Positions 7,723-16,547 of a stretch of 64,000 nucleotides of DNA are shown here, piece by piece (the stretch's first letter is position 1; the number at the start of each line of letters is the position of its first letter). The translations under genes and the position numbers were made by a program. A model generated the notes under the pieces. It was not told where the DNA came from and ran no database searches. It saw only the letters and a program-made list of their open reading frames with translations. Origin of the DNA: Sphingobium aromaticiconvertens (GTDB lineage Bacteria > Pseudomonadota > Alphaproteobacteria > Sphingomonadales > Sphingomonadaceae); NCBI RefSeq assembly GCF_037154075.1, contig NZ_JBANRJ010000001.1:1421501-1485500 (forward strand), written 5' to 3'.

Positions 7723-9238
7723 ATTCCCTCATGTCCTCGCGCCGCTGGCCGGGCTGGCGCTCTCTGCCTGCGCGGTGGGACCGGATTACCGGCCGCCCGC
7801 GCCGCCTTCGGCCGCTGCGGGAGCCTTCGTCACCACCGCGCCCCGGATCGATGCGGCCGCCGCGCTGCCCGACGACTGGTGGAAGCTCTATGAGGATCCG
7901 GCACTCGACGCATTGGTCACACAAGCGTTTGTTGCCAACACCGACCTGCGTGTCGCGTCCGCCAATCTCGCCAAGGCGCGCGCGGTGCTGAGCGAGGCGC
8001 GGGCGGGGCGGCTGCCCTCCACCACCCTCAACGGCGGCGCTCCCTATGGCGACGGCATCCAGGGAGCCGGGCAAAGCGGCTTTCCAGGCAACCTTGGCGA
8101 TGCGCAATGGTCGCAGTTCGCGGGCATGTCGCTATCGTGGGAAGCCGACCTGTTCGGCCGCGTGTCCCGCGCCATCCAGGCCGCCCGCGCCGATGCCGGC
8201 GCGATCGAGGCGGCGCGCGACACGGTGCGGGTGACGGTCGCGGCCGAGACGACGCGTGCCTATCTCAACGCCTGCGCGGCCGCCTATGCGCTCGATGTCG
8301 CGCGCCAGTCCTACAAGGCGAGTGGCGACAGCTTCCGGCTTGTCTCGGAACAGGAGAAGGCGGGCTCGGTCGGCAAGCTCGACGTCGAACGCGCGGGCGC
8401 CGCGACCGCGACGGCGCGTGCGGCGATCCCGGCGCTCGAAGGCCAGCAGCAGGTGGCGCTCTTCGAACTGGCGGCGCTGCTTGGCACCACGCCCGATCAG
8501 GTGCCGGAATCTGCCCGGCGCTGTACGACCCCACCCGAACCGAAGGCGTCGATCCCCGTCGGCGATGGCGCCGCCCTGCTGCGCCGCCGACCTGACCTGC
8601 GGCAAGCCGAGCGTCAGCTTGCGGCCGATACGGCGCGCATCGGTGTGGCGACCGCCGATCTTTATCCGCGCATCAGCCTGGGCGGCTCGGGCAATTTCTT
8701 TCGCAACGACCAGGTGCGCGGTGCCAACAGCTTCTCCTTCTCGCTGGGACCGCTCATCTCCTGGAGCTTCCCCAATATCGCGGTCGCCCGCACGCGTATC
8801 CGGCAGGCGCAGGCGCAGGGCGAGGCCTCGCTCGCGGCCTTTGATGGGCGGCTTATCACTGCGCTCAAGGAGGTCGAGCAGGCGCTGACGGTGGTCACCA
8901 CCGAACAGCGCAGGCTCGATGCGCTGGGCGAAGCGCAGGCCCGGGCGGAGAAGGCGTATGAATTTGCCGACCTGCGCTATCGCGCTGGCTCTGTCGCCTA
9001 TCTCGACGTGCTGGTGGCGCAAAGCGAGATGCTCAACGCCCGCAGCAGCTATGCCGGCTCCATCCAGCGGCTTTCCTCGGCCCGGGTCGATCTCTTCAAG
9101 GCGCTGGGCGGGGGATGGCAGGGCATCCAAAGCGCACAGGGCCCTGTGCAAGAGCCGGCCGGGTCTGGGGACGCATCTGCCGCGACAGAGCAGGACTCCC
9201 TTCCGTTCAGGGATGCCACGAAGGCGCTACGGCACTGA
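7715..9238 (+). CDS. NodT-family outer-membrane efflux lipoprotein
   Basis: The 507-residue protein begins with a lipoprotein signal (LAGLALSAC, lipid Cys about residue 19), followed by the VGPDYRPP motif common to OprM/NodT channels. Two repeats of long alpha-hairpins follow, with the typical RRPDLRQAERQLAADTARIGVA segment and a second helical repeat. It forms a trimeric TolC-like duct for a tripartite pump. Its RND partner survives only as the C-terminal remnant that overlaps its start codon, and no adaptor gene is adjacent, so it is an orphan channel unless it pairs with another pump. The coding sequence itself is intact. A GGAGGGC ribosome site precedes ATG 7715. Confidence 0.9.
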   Translation: MRKFPHVLAPLAGLALSACAVGPDYRPPAPPSAAAGAFVTTAPRIDAAAALPDDWWKLYEDPALDALVTQAFVANTDLRVASANLAKARAVLSEARAGRLPSTTLNGGAPYGDGIQGAGQSGFPGNLGDAQWSQFAGMSLSWEADLFGRVSRAIQAARADAGAIEAARDTVRVTVAAETTRAYLNACAAAYALDVARQSYKASGDSFRLVSEQEKAGSVGKLDVERAGAATATARAAIPALEGQQQVALFELAALLGTTPDQVPESARRCTTPPEPKASIPVGDGAALLRRRPDLRQAERQLAADTARIGVATADLYPRISLGGSGNFFRNDQVRGANSFSFSLGPLISWSFPNIAVARTRIRQAQAQGEASLAAFDGRLITALKEVEQALTVVTTEQRRLDALGEAQARAEKAYEFADLRYRAGSVAYLDVLVAQSEMLNARSSYAGSIQRLSSARVDLFKALGGGWQGIQSAQGPVQEPAGSGDASAATEQDSLPFRDATKALRH

Positions 9239-9281
9239 CCCGCTTTTCGAGCGCCATCTGAAGACACCAAGGAGACCAGGA

Positions 9282-9911
9282 ATGAGCTTCACCCTCCCGC
9301 CCCTGCCATATCCTAAGGATGCATTTGGTGACCTGATCTCACCTGAGACGTTCGACTATCATCACGGCAAGCATCACAACGCCTATGTCGTCAAGGCGAA
9401 CGAACTGGTCGCGGCCGATCCCGCGCTGCAGGGCAAGTCGCTCGTGGAATTGATCGAGCTTGCTGCTACCAATGGCCCCAGGGGGCTGTTCAATCAGGTC
9501 GGCCAGATCTGGAACCACAGTTTCTACTGGCGCGGTCTCAGCCCGCAAAAGAAGCAGCCGACCGGCCCGCTGCTCGATCTCATCACCGAGGCCTTCGGAT
9601 CGGTGGACGGGCTGATCGACACGCTCAAGGCTGAGGCCGTCGGTCATTTCGGCAGCGGATGGGCCGCGCTCAACCTCAAGGACGGCAAGCTCGAGGTAAC
9701 CTCCTATCACGATGCCGACACCCCTGTCGCGCATGGTGCGGCGCCCCTCTTCATCTTCGATGTCTGGGAGCACGCTTATTATGTCGACTATCGCAACGCG
9801 CGACCCGACTATGCCGACAAGATTCTGCGCAATGCGATCGACTGGGATTTTGTCGCCCTGAACCTCGACGGCCTGGGACTGACTCGAGCCGACCAAATAC
9901 CAGGCGGTTGA
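9282..9911 (+). CDS. sodB: Iron superoxide dismutase
   Basis: This 209-residue protein is a cytosolic Fe/Mn-type SOD. The expected metal ligands are seen as His in YHHGKHH (about residue 27), His in WNHSFYW (about residue 79), and Asp and His in FDVWEHAYY (about residues 163 and 167). GWAALNL matches the family core, and AATNGPRGLFNQVGQ has the character of the Fe type. It removes superoxide, which copper and redox cyclers generate. GGAGACCAGG precedes ATG 9282, which I choose instead of a much longer frame extension. It follows the efflux channel by 43 bases and may share its transcript. A SoxR gene nearby fits an oxidative-stress role. Confidence 0.93.
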   Translation: MSFTLPPLPYPKDAFGDLISPETFDYHHGKHHNAYVVKANELVAADPALQGKSLVELIELAATNGPRGLFNQVGQIWNHSFYWRGLSPQKKQPTGPLLDLITEAFGSVDGLIDTLKAEAVGHFGSGWAALNLKDGKLEVTSYHDADTPVAHGAAPLFIFDVWEHAYYVDYRNARPDYADKILRNAIDWDFVALNLDGLGLTRADQIPGG

Positions 9912-10331
9912 CCAGGCATCCACGCTCATCGAGCTGGTCGCGCGATGGGCGTGGGGTTCGAAAGGAGAATCAGGACGGCGAGGCCGCAGAGCCGACCGCC
10001 AACTGCGCGGCGGGGCGTCAGCCAAGCGCCCGCTTCGTAACATACGTATACTGCTCGACGTGATGACATCGCATGGAGGGGCCAGCGCCACCCGGTTCGC
10101 AAGCCGGTGACCGCGGCGCAGGCTCTTGGAGATCGCCCATGCAAACACGACAATCCTCACTGGAACAAGGTTCTGATCGCGCGCCGTGAAGCCGGTGCCG
10201 CTACGGTCTTGCCCCAGTTCGCGGGTGAAGATCACGCCCCCTCGCCAGCGCACCCTGACGGTCGGCGAGATGGCACAAGCCGGCGCGCCTGGCGCCGCAG
10301 GCAAACCCTGTTCCAGAAAGATGCACGATCC
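9912..10331. other. Long leader region before first copA
   Basis: About 420 bases separate sodB from copA. A dyad operator lies at 10032-10054. A possible 16-codon leader frame starts at ATG 10139 (MQTRQSSLEQGSDRAP) with TTGGAGA seven to eight bases upstream; its distance from the operator (85 bases) matches that of the first genes in the other two operons. The copA frame is also open back to GTG 10107, but that extension lacks a signal-like start. No other gene is seen. Confidence 0.45.
10032..10054 (+). promoter_or_regulatory. 8-1-8 dyad operator/promoter with TACGTATAC core
   Basis: This is the third strong copy of the shared site: GCTTCG then TAACATACGTATACTGC, in exact register with 1685-1707 and 2315-2337. 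The right half contains TATACT as a possible -10 box. It would drive copA-copB with a long leader. Arm complementarity is 5 of 8. Confidence 0.55.
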
Positions 10332-12038
10332 ATGTTCGACCTGAACGCCCGCCCGATTGCGCGGCGCCAATTCGTCCAGGGGCTGGCGATCGGCGGCGCG
10401 GTCGCCGGTTTCGCCCCGGCGCTTCTCGCGCGATCCGCCCCAGTCTCGCCCGCTGAGCTGAGCGGGACCGAGTTCGACCTCGAGATCGCCGAGCTGCCGG
10501 TCAACTTCACCGGCAAGCGCCGTATCGCGACCGCCGTGAACGGCAGCGTGCCCGCGCCGGTCCTGCGCCTGCGCGAAGGCGACACGGTCACGCTGCGCGT
10601 GCGCAACGGCCTCAAGGAGATGTCGAGCATCCATTGGCACGGCATCATCGTGCCGGCGGAGATGGACGGCGTGCCCGGCATCAGCTTTGCCGGCATCGCG
10701 CCGGGTGAGACCTTCACCTATCGCTTCGAGGTCCGCCAGAGCGGAACCTACTGGTATCACGCTCACACGCTCGCCGAGCAGACGGGACTCTATGGAGCGA
10801 TCATCGTCGAGCCGAAACAGGCGCCGACGGCGCGGGCGCCCGATCGCGACTATTGCATCGTGCTCAGCGACTGGTCGGACGAGCCGCCGCTGCAGATCTT
10901 CCTCAATCTCAAGAAGCAGAGCAGCTACTATAATTTTGCGCAGCCGACCGCCGGCGATTTCCTCAAGGATGTCGGCGCCATGGGCTTGGGCAAGGCGCTC
11001 GAGCGCCGGCGGATGTGGAACAGCTCGCGGATGAACCCGACCGACTACAGCGATGTCTCTGCCGCGACCTACACCTATCTGATGAACGGCGCGCCGCCCG
11101 CCGGCAACTGGACCGGTATCGCCGCGCCCGGCGAGCGCGTGCGCCTGCGCTTCGTCGGCGCGGGGACGGCGACGTTCTTCGACGTGCGGATCCCCGGGGT
11201 CGAGCTGACGGTCGTATCGACCGACGGGCAGCCGGTCGAGCCGGTCACGGTCGAGGAATTCCGGATCGGCCCGGGCGAGACCTACGACGTCGAGTTCACC
11301 ATGCCCGAGGGCGGCGCCCGCACCATCTTCGCGCAGGCGATCGATCGGAGCGGCTATGCGCGTGGCACGATCGCACCGGCCCCGGGCATGGCGGCAGCCG
11401 TGCCGCCGCTCGATGCCCGGACCTGGCTCGAGCCGGTCGACATGATGGGCGCGATGGCGACGATGGGCGCAATGGGAGGCGACGCGCATGCCGGGCACGG
11501 CATGACCGAGATGCCGGCCAGGGCACGGCACGCCCGCACCGAATATGGCTCCAATACCGACATGCGCGTCGACTATCCGCGCACCAATCTCGACGATCCG
11601 GGCGCAGGCCTGCGCGGGCGCGACTGGCGCGTGCTGACGCTGGCCGACCTGCGCACGCCGGGCGGCGATCCCGACCCGCGCGAGCCCGAGCGCGACATCG
11701 AGCTGCATCTCACGGGCAATATGGAACGGTTCATCTGGTCGCTCGACGGCATCAAGCTCAACGATTCCAGGCCGCTCCATTTCAGGCCGAACGAGCGGCT
11801 GCGCGTCACCTTCGTCAACGACACGATGATGGCGCATCCGATGCATCTGCACGGCATGTGGAGCGATGTCGAAGGCCCGGACGGCGCCTTCCAGGTCCGC
11901 AAGCATACGGTCGTGGTCCAGCCCGCCCAACGGGTGAGCTTCCGCGTCACCGCCGACGCCTTGGGTCGATGGGCCTTTCACTGTCATCTGCTCTATCACA
12001 TGGCGGCCGGCATGTTCCGGGAGGTGGTGGTCGCATGA
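10332..12038 (+). CDS. copA: CopA multicopper oxidase (first copy)
   Basis: ATG 10332 gives 568 residues and a Tat signal (ARRQFVQGLAIGGAVAGFAPALLA). Three cupredoxin domains are marked by HWHGII (about residue 100), WYHAHT (about residue 142), HPMHLHGMW near the C-terminus and HCHLLYHMAAGMF, which carries the type-1 Cys and axial Met. A Met/His-rich segment (MMGAMATMGAMGGDAHAGHGMTEMPA) lies around residues 371-395. The protein should oxidise or bind Cu in the periplasm. It overlaps copB by four bases (ATGA), so the two are translationally coupled. It is clearly diverged from the longer second CopA at 20699 and has a different upstream control element. Confidence 0.95.
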   Translation: MFDLNARPIARRQFVQGLAIGGAVAGFAPALLARSAPVSPAELSGTEFDLEIAELPVNFTGKRRIATAVNGSVPAPVLRLREGDTVTLRVRNGLKEMSSIHWHGIIVPAEMDGVPGISFAGIAPGETFTYRFEVRQSGTYWYHAHTLAEQTGLYGAIIVEPKQAPTARAPDRDYCIVLSDWSDEPPLQIFLNLKKQSSYYNFAQPTAGDFLKDVGAMGLGKALERRRMWNSSRMNPTDYSDVSAATYTYLMNGAPPAGNWTGIAAPGERVRLRFVGAGTATFFDVRIPGVELTVVSTDGQPVEPVTVEEFRIGPGETYDVEFTMPEGGARTIFAQAIDRSGYARGTIAPAPGMAAAVPPLDARTWLEPVDMMGAMATMGAMGGDAHAGHGMTEMPARARHARTEYGSNTDMRVDYPRTNLDDPGAGLRGRDWRVLTLADLRTPGGDPDPREPERDIELHLTGNMERFIWSLDGIKLNDSRPLHFRPNERLRVTFVNDTMMAHPMHLHGMWSDVEGPDGAFQVRKHTVVVQPAQRVSFRVTADALGRWAFHCHLLYHMAAGMFREVVVA

Positions 12039-13021
12039 TCCGGATTTTCCCCTCGCGCGGCATCGCTCTTGGCGCTGCCCTCTTCCTGGCGCCGGCGATC
12101 ACGGCTCCCGCTCTCGCGCAGGATGCCTCGCCCCCGTCGCCCGCCACCACCCCTGCCCAAACGGCCACTCCCGCTCCGCAGACTCCTTCCGCGCAAGGCT
12201 CTCAGGACCATGCGGGCATGGACATGCCGGGCATGGATATGACCGACACGACGGCGTCCGGTAACGGCGCCACGATGGACATGGGCTCGATGCAGGGTGG
12301 CAAGGCCCCGCCGGACGCGCGCAACTCGGACGATTATGCCGACGGCTATCGCAACTCGACGCTGCCGGGCTATGAGATGGCCGACAAGCTGTCGATCCCC
12401 AAGATACTTGTGGATGAGCTCGAATTCACCAGCGGCAACGAGGGTCAGGGCGTGGGCTGGACCGTGCTCGTGACCAAGGGTCAGGACAATGACAAGCTCT
12501 GGCTGCGCAGCCAGGGGCTCAAGAACTCCCGCGACCAACGTCTCGATCCGGAGAGCAGCGTCGAGGCGCTGTGGTGGCACAGCAAGAACCCGTTCTGGGG
12601 CACGCTGCTCGGGGTCAGGCAGGATCTCGGCAAGGGTGCGACCACCTGGCTGGCCGCCGGCGTCGAGGGACTGGCGCCTTATTGGTTCGACGTCCAGCTC
12701 ACCGGCTATGTAGGAACCGATGGGCGTCTCGCGGCGCGCGCCAAGGCGTCCTATGAGGTCCTGTTCACCAATCGGTTGATCCTCACGCCGCAGGTAGAGG
12801 CCAATATCTATTCGAAGCGGTCGAGCGATCGGCAGCTCGGCAGCGGTTTCAGCAATGTCGAGCTGAGCGGGCGGTTGCGCTACGAAGTGTCGCGCAAGTT
12901 CGCGCCCTATATCGGCTTTGTCTGGGAGCGCGCATTTGACGGCACGGCCGATTTCCGTCGCCTGCGCGGGGAAGGGCCTTCCGAACACAGGGTGGTGATC
13001 GGCTTGCGCGCCTGGTGGTGA
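12035..13021 (+). CDS. copB: CopB outer-membrane copper resistance protein (first copy)
   Basis: The 328-residue protein has a signal peptide ending ALA-Q, then a Pro/Ala/Thr-rich spacer with HAGMDMPGMDMTD and MDMGSMQGG metal-binding repeats (about residues 60-100), and a C-terminal beta-barrel domain of about 210 residues typical of CopB/PcoB (for example GQGVGWTVLVTKG, LTPQVEANIYSK, RYEVSRKFAPYIGFVWER). It ends in an aromatic residue pair (WW), fitting outer-membrane assembly. It works with CopA in periplasmic copper handling. The ATG overlaps the copA stop. An MFS gene begins inside its last codons. Confidence 0.93.
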   Translation: MIRIFPSRGIALGAALFLAPAITAPALAQDASPPSPATTPAQTATPAPQTPSAQGSQDHAGMDMPGMDMTDTTASGNGATMDMGSMQGGKAPPDARNSDDYADGYRNSTLPGYEMADKLSIPKILVDELEFTSGNEGQGVGWTVLVTKGQDNDKLWLRSQGLKNSRDQRLDPESSVEALWWHSKNPFWGTLLGVRQDLGKGATTWLAAGVEGLAPYWFDVQLTGYVGTDGRLAARAKASYEVLFTNRLILTPQVEANIYSKRSSDRQLGSGFSNVELSGRLRYEVSRKFAPYIGFVWERAFDGTADFRRLRGEGPSEHRVVIGLRAWW

Positions 13022-14259
13022 TCCGCGGATGGCGACTTGAGGGATCGACCGCGAACGCGCCGCGTGACAAGGCTGGATCGCAAGCCAACGGTCGCTGGCC
13101 GGCCTCTTTTTTCGTCTTGCTGCTCGCGGCGGCTGCGGCGTCGGCGGGACAGACGGCCATTCTCGCCTTCCTTCCGACACTGGTCGACCCGGCTCGTGGC
13201 GCGCTATCGTCAAGCGCTCATGATTTTCATGTCGCGAGCCTGACCGCGGTCCACCCCCTCGCTGCCTTGCTGGCGGCGCCGCTCTGGGGCTGGATCGCGG
13301 ACCGGGTCGACTATCGGGCGATGTTGCGCGCAGCGCTGGTCATCCTCGCGCTGGTGACCGCGCCGATCGGCCTCATCGGGCTGCCTGAGCTTTATGCATT
13401 GCGCCTGGTGGCGGGGATGGCGGCCGCCGCCATCATACCGCTGGGATTGCTCTGCGCGAGCTTTGCCGCAAGGGGGCGCGCGGACCAGGCGCGGCGCTTC
13501 ACCTGGCTGACCGCCTTCGTGTTTCTGGGCGATCTCGCCGGTCCGCTGGTGGCGGAGGTCTCGGCCGCGATCCTGCCCCGCGCTCCCCTCATGATCCTCG
13601 CTCTCGGCATCGGTGCCGTCGGGGCGGCGCTTTGCGCCGTGCGTCTGCCGCGCTGGTGTGCACCCTGCAACGATGGCGGAGACCTGCCCGCGCCGACGCT
13701 CGGCGCGACGTTGATCCTGCTTTTCGTCACGATCGTCGCGGGCGGCGGGCTGGCGGCGATGCATGTCAATCTCCTGGTGACGCGGAGCGCCGTTTCGCTG
13801 AGCCGCGAAGAGATCGCCTGGATGCTCAGTCTTTGCGGATTGGGCATGCTGGCGGCACAGATCTTCCATGCGAGGCTCGATTGGCTGGTGACCATGCCGA
13901 GGCGGCTTGCGGGGCTGACGCTCGGCCTGCTGGCCGTGGCGCTCTTCCTGTTCCCTGTCGCCGCGAGCATGGCCGAGCTCAGTGGGATCATCGTTGCTGC
14001 CGGCTGGAGCTCGGCAACCCTTCGATTGGTCACCAGCTTCTGGATCAGCGGTGCGGCAGCCCCTTCGGGTCTGAAGCTCGGTCTCCAGCATTCCGCCGCC
14101 AGCATCGGGCAGGCGCTCGCGCCGCTGGCGATCGCTGTGGTCGCTCCGGGGGCACAGCACTTAGTCTTGTGGGGGATTGGTGGTCTATCGCTAGCGCTGC
14201 TTGTGTCCCTGCCGCTAGCCTGGAGGCCGCCCGCCATCGGAAAATCATCTGCGCGATGA
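13015..14259 (+). CDS. MFS transporter
   Basis: The 414-residue protein has about twelve hydrophobic segments and the MFS loop 2-3 signature (PLWGWIADRVDYRAMLR). The start is GTG 13015 or 13018, inside the copB end; I keep 13015. It overlaps copB by seven bases, so it is part of the copAB operon. Substrate is not evident from the sequence; an efflux role linked to copper, a chelator or a stress metabolite is a guess. A Cys pair (WCAPC) sits in the central cytoplasmic loop, which is uncommon and could bind metal. Its stop lies over a predicted ECF promoter for the next gene. Confidence 0.8.
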   Translation: MVIRGWRLEGSTANAPRDKAGSQANGRWPASFFVLLLAAAAASAGQTAILAFLPTLVDPARGALSSSAHDFHVASLTAVHPLAALLAAPLWGWIADRVDYRAMLRAALVILALVTAPIGLIGLPELYALRLVAGMAAAAIIPLGLLCASFAARGRADQARRFTWLTAFVFLGDLAGPLVAEVSAAILPRAPLMILALGIGAVGAALCAVRLPRWCAPCNDGGDLPAPTLGATLILLFVTIVAGGGLAAMHVNLLVTRSAVSLSREEIAWMLSLCGLGMLAAQIFHARLDWLVTMPRRLAGLTLGLLAVALFLFPVAASMAELSGIIVAAGWSSATLRLVTSFWISGAAAPSGLKLGLQHSAASIGQALAPLAIAVVAPGAQHLVLWGIGGLSLALLVSLPLAWRPPAIGKSSAR

Positions 14260-14283
14260 GGGGAGGGGCGCATTGATGCGTAG
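14258..14283 (+). promoter_or_regulatory. Predicted ECF sigma promoter (GAGGGG-N13-TGCGTAG)
   Basis: GAGGGG occupies 14258-14263 and TGCGTAG 14277-14283, with exactly 13 bases between. The same bipartite element with the same spacing precedes the ECF sigma operon (19263), the second copA (20609) and copC (27767). It is 52 bases before ATG 14336 and begins at the very end of the MFS gene. Confidence 0.65.
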
Positions 14284-14335
14284 AGTAAAGGAGGGGCCAC
14301 TGTCCCATGCTCATCGTTCTTCCGGGAGTCATTTC

Positions 14336-14773
14336 ATGAAGACCCGCCTATCCGCCGCCTTGCTGTTCCTCGCCATGCCCGGCGTAGCGCTTGCGGCCAG
14401 TGATGTCGTCGTCCACCGGGATCCGGGATGTGGATGCTGCGAGAAGTGGGCGCAGGCCGTGCGCGAGAAGCTGGGACGCAAGGTCGTCATGCGTGACGAT
14501 GCGTCGCGCAACGAGCTTCAGCGCAGGGCCGGCATGCCCCGGACGCTGGCGTCCTGCCACAGCGCGATCGTCGATGGCTATATGATCGAGGGCCATGTCC
14601 CGATATCCGACGTCAAGCGCTTGCTGGCGACCCGTCCTGCGGGTGTCAAAGGCATTGCGGTTGCAGGGATGCCGATCGGTTCGGAGGGCATGGAAGTGGC
14701 AGGCGCTGCCCACCAACCCTATACAGTAGTGTCGTTCGGCAGCGCCGGTCAGCGTACTTTCGCCCGGCACTGA
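14336..14773 (+). CDS. DUF411 exported metal-related protein (first copy)
   Basis: ATG 14336 starts a signal peptide (MKTRLSAALLFLAMPGVALA-A), and GGGAG stands six to ten bases ahead; an in-frame upstream start at 14273 would bury the signal peptide. The 145-residue product has the DUF411 hallmark HRDPGCGCCEKWA with CxCC (about residues 31-34), then the SCHSAIVDGYMIEGHVP block and GIAVAGMPIGSEGME. The fold is thioredoxin-like; family members occur next to copper genes and are thought to bind Cu(I), though the activity is not settled. A paralogue is at 24517. It has its own predicted ECF promoter, which would tie it to the second copper block despite its location in the first. Confidence 0.88.
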   Translation: MKTRLSAALLFLAMPGVALAASDVVVHRDPGCGCCEKWAQAVREKLGRKVVMRDDASRNELQRRAGMPRTLASCHSAIVDGYMIEGHVPISDVKRLLATRPAGVKGIAVAGMPIGSEGMEVAGAAHQPYTVVSFGSAGQRTFARH

Positions 14774-14796
14774 TATCGCTCGCGTCACAGGTCTGG

Positions 14797-15695
14797 TCAG
14801 GATTGCCTGTCTATAGGGAAGGCATCGCCTGACCGGCTGATGCAGGCCCAATAGATGATGCTGCCAAGGGCGACGACAATGCCCATGATGGCAAAGGATT
14901 CCATGCTTGAATGGCTCAAAAGCCAGATCGTGAGAAGGAGGCCACATGCAGGAATGACAAGCCCCCCGGGCAGCGCGAATTGCCCTGGATCTTTCGGCAA
15001 GCTCTTCTCGATCTTCGGCAAGGCTGCAATGCACAAGGCGTAGGTCATCAAGCGGACCGAGGTGCTCAAGAGCACGAGCCACACGAACTGCTGCCCGACG
15101 GCAAGCGCCAGACTGAGCGCTCCGCAGAACAGGATCGAGTTCGCCGGCGTGCGGGTTCTCTCGTTCACAATACCGAACCACATGGGGAGCGTTCCATCGC
15201 GGGCCAGTGCGAAGGTGAGGCGTGGCGCGGTGAGCAAAGACGTCAGACTGCCTCCGCCAATCGAGAATATAGCGCCCAGCGAAAGGGCTATTGCCCCGGT
15301 CGCTCCTGTCAATCGCCTCGCCAGCTCGACGAGTGGTGAGGCGCTGTTCCCGAGGTCGGGGCCTACCGAGACGGCTACGAGCTGGATCAGAGCATAGCAA
15401 AGGGCGATGGCGATCACCGTACCGATCAAGGCGCGGGGAACGGTTGCCTTTGCATTCCGTGTTTCACCCGCGGCGATGAGGCTGAACTCAAAGCCGATAA
15501 AGGCGTACATCAGGACGAGCATCGACTGGCCAAGCTGCGTGGGCGCGATCAGACCGCTGTCGACGACACGTGCCCACTCGATGGCGGGGAAGCCGATGAC
15601 GATCAGTAGCAGCAATGGGGCGAGTTTCAGGATGCTGATCAGGTACAGGACCGTCATACCGGCGCGCACGCCCATGGCATTCAGAAGAGTTGACC
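14797..15695 (-). pseudogene. APC-family amino-acid permease, N-terminus lost
   Basis: About 295 residues match the C-terminal two thirds of an APC permease: LLNAMGVRAG, KLAPLLLL, the AFIGFEFSLIAAGETRNAKATVPRA segment and then several helices. APC proteins have about 450 residues and 12 helices; the first four or so are missing. Homology can be read upstream of the first Met (ATG 15675) to about 15695, after which a stop appears and the DNA belongs to the resolvase side. The fragment is therefore a truncation product of a recombination event. It converges on the DUF411 gene, with only 23 bases between stops. Confidence 0.75.
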
Positions 15696-15769
15696 GTCCC
15701 GAAGCTACCGTTCAGCTCGCCTGACACCGTCTTCGTCGGGAGCGGATTAGGGACAGGGGTTACACCACG

Positions 15770-16366
15770 ATGCCGGACGTGCTGGGCTATGCCCGCGTCT
15801 CCACCAGCGACCAGGACCTGGAGGTGCAGCGTCGCCGGTTGCGCGACGAAGCGGGCGCGATCCGCGTGTTCGACGATGTGATCTCGGGCAAGAGCTTCGA
15901 TCGGCCCGGCCTAAACGAGCTGATTGGCTTCTGCCGACCCGGCGATATCATCTGCGTCGTCCGGCTCGATCGCCTCGGCCGATCGCTCAAGGAGCTGCTG
16001 GAAACCGTCGACATGTTCAAGGCGCGCGGGCTCGCATTCCGTTCGCTGGAGGAACGGCTCGATACATCCTCGGCTGCAGGCGAGCTGGTGTTCCATGTGT
16101 TCGGTGCCATCGCGCATTTCGAGCGGCGGCTGATCGTCGAGCGCACCCGCGACGGCATCGCCGCGGCGCGCGCGCGGGGAAAAGTGCCTGGACGCCCTAC
16201 GCTCGACGCCGACAAGCTGGCGTCGGCGCTCAAGCTGATCGAGGCCGGCGTGCGTCCGGCGCAGGCGGCGAAGCAGCTTGGGCTTGGCCGATCCACTCTC
16301 TACCGCGAACTCGCTGCACTCAAAACCGAGGCACCCACCACGCCCGCACTCAACGCCGCAGAATGA
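15770..16366 (+). CDS. Serine resolvase/invertase, Tn3-resolvase type
   Basis: The 198-residue protein has the full small serine recombinase layout: YARVSTSDQDLEVQ with the catalytic Ser near residue 11, the VVRLDRLGRSLKELL block, a long E helix (FHVFGAIAHFERRLIVERTRDGI) and a C-terminal helix-turn-helix (PAQAAKQLGLGRSTLYREL). It would cut and rejoin DNA at a res site made of inverted repeats; a dyad-rich stretch directly follows the gene. No intact transposase accompanies it here, though a Tn3-type transposase fragment lies 20 kb away. It forms the break point with the truncated permease. Confidence 0.92.
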   Translation: MPDVLGYARVSTSDQDLEVQRRRLRDEAGAIRVFDDVISGKSFDRPGLNELIGFCRPGDIICVVRLDRLGRSLKELLETVDMFKARGLAFRSLEERLDTSSAAGELVFHVFGAIAHFERRLIVERTRDGIAAARARGKVPGRPTLDADKLASALKLIEAGVRPAQAAKQLGLGRSTLYRELAALKTEAPTTPALNAAE

Positions 16367-16382
16367 GCCGTAACGTCGTGGC

Positions 16383-16475
16383 TGTCATCGTCTCTGACAT
16401 ATAGCTGACATCGACTTTGAAAACCGACAGCTCCGGCCGCGATCGGCGGGGCTGTCGCGCGAACGACCGTTCGCG
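16383..16475. repeat. Cluster of inverted repeats, possible res site
   Basis: Within 93 bases there are TGTCA-N7-TGACA (16383-16399), a further CTGACA at 16405-16410, CGACAGC-N19-GCTGTCG (16425-16457) and the perfect palindrome CGCGAACG-AC-CGTTCGCG (16458-16475). Repeated TGTC/GACA half sites are what a serine resolvase recognises at subsites. The location just downstream of the resolvase gene supports this; the last palindrome could instead be a terminator stem. Confidence 0.45.
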
Positions 16476-16547
16476 GGAGATTACTCGAAATCGACGCAAT
16501 GCCTCCCGGATTGTCTATTGCGATGCATTACCAACTTCTCTACTCAG

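Noticed and set aside
9339..11999. 886-codon open frame on the minus strand across sodB and copA
   Set aside because: It is antisense to two genes with firm motifs; in high-GC DNA long antisense frames are common. No family features appear in it.
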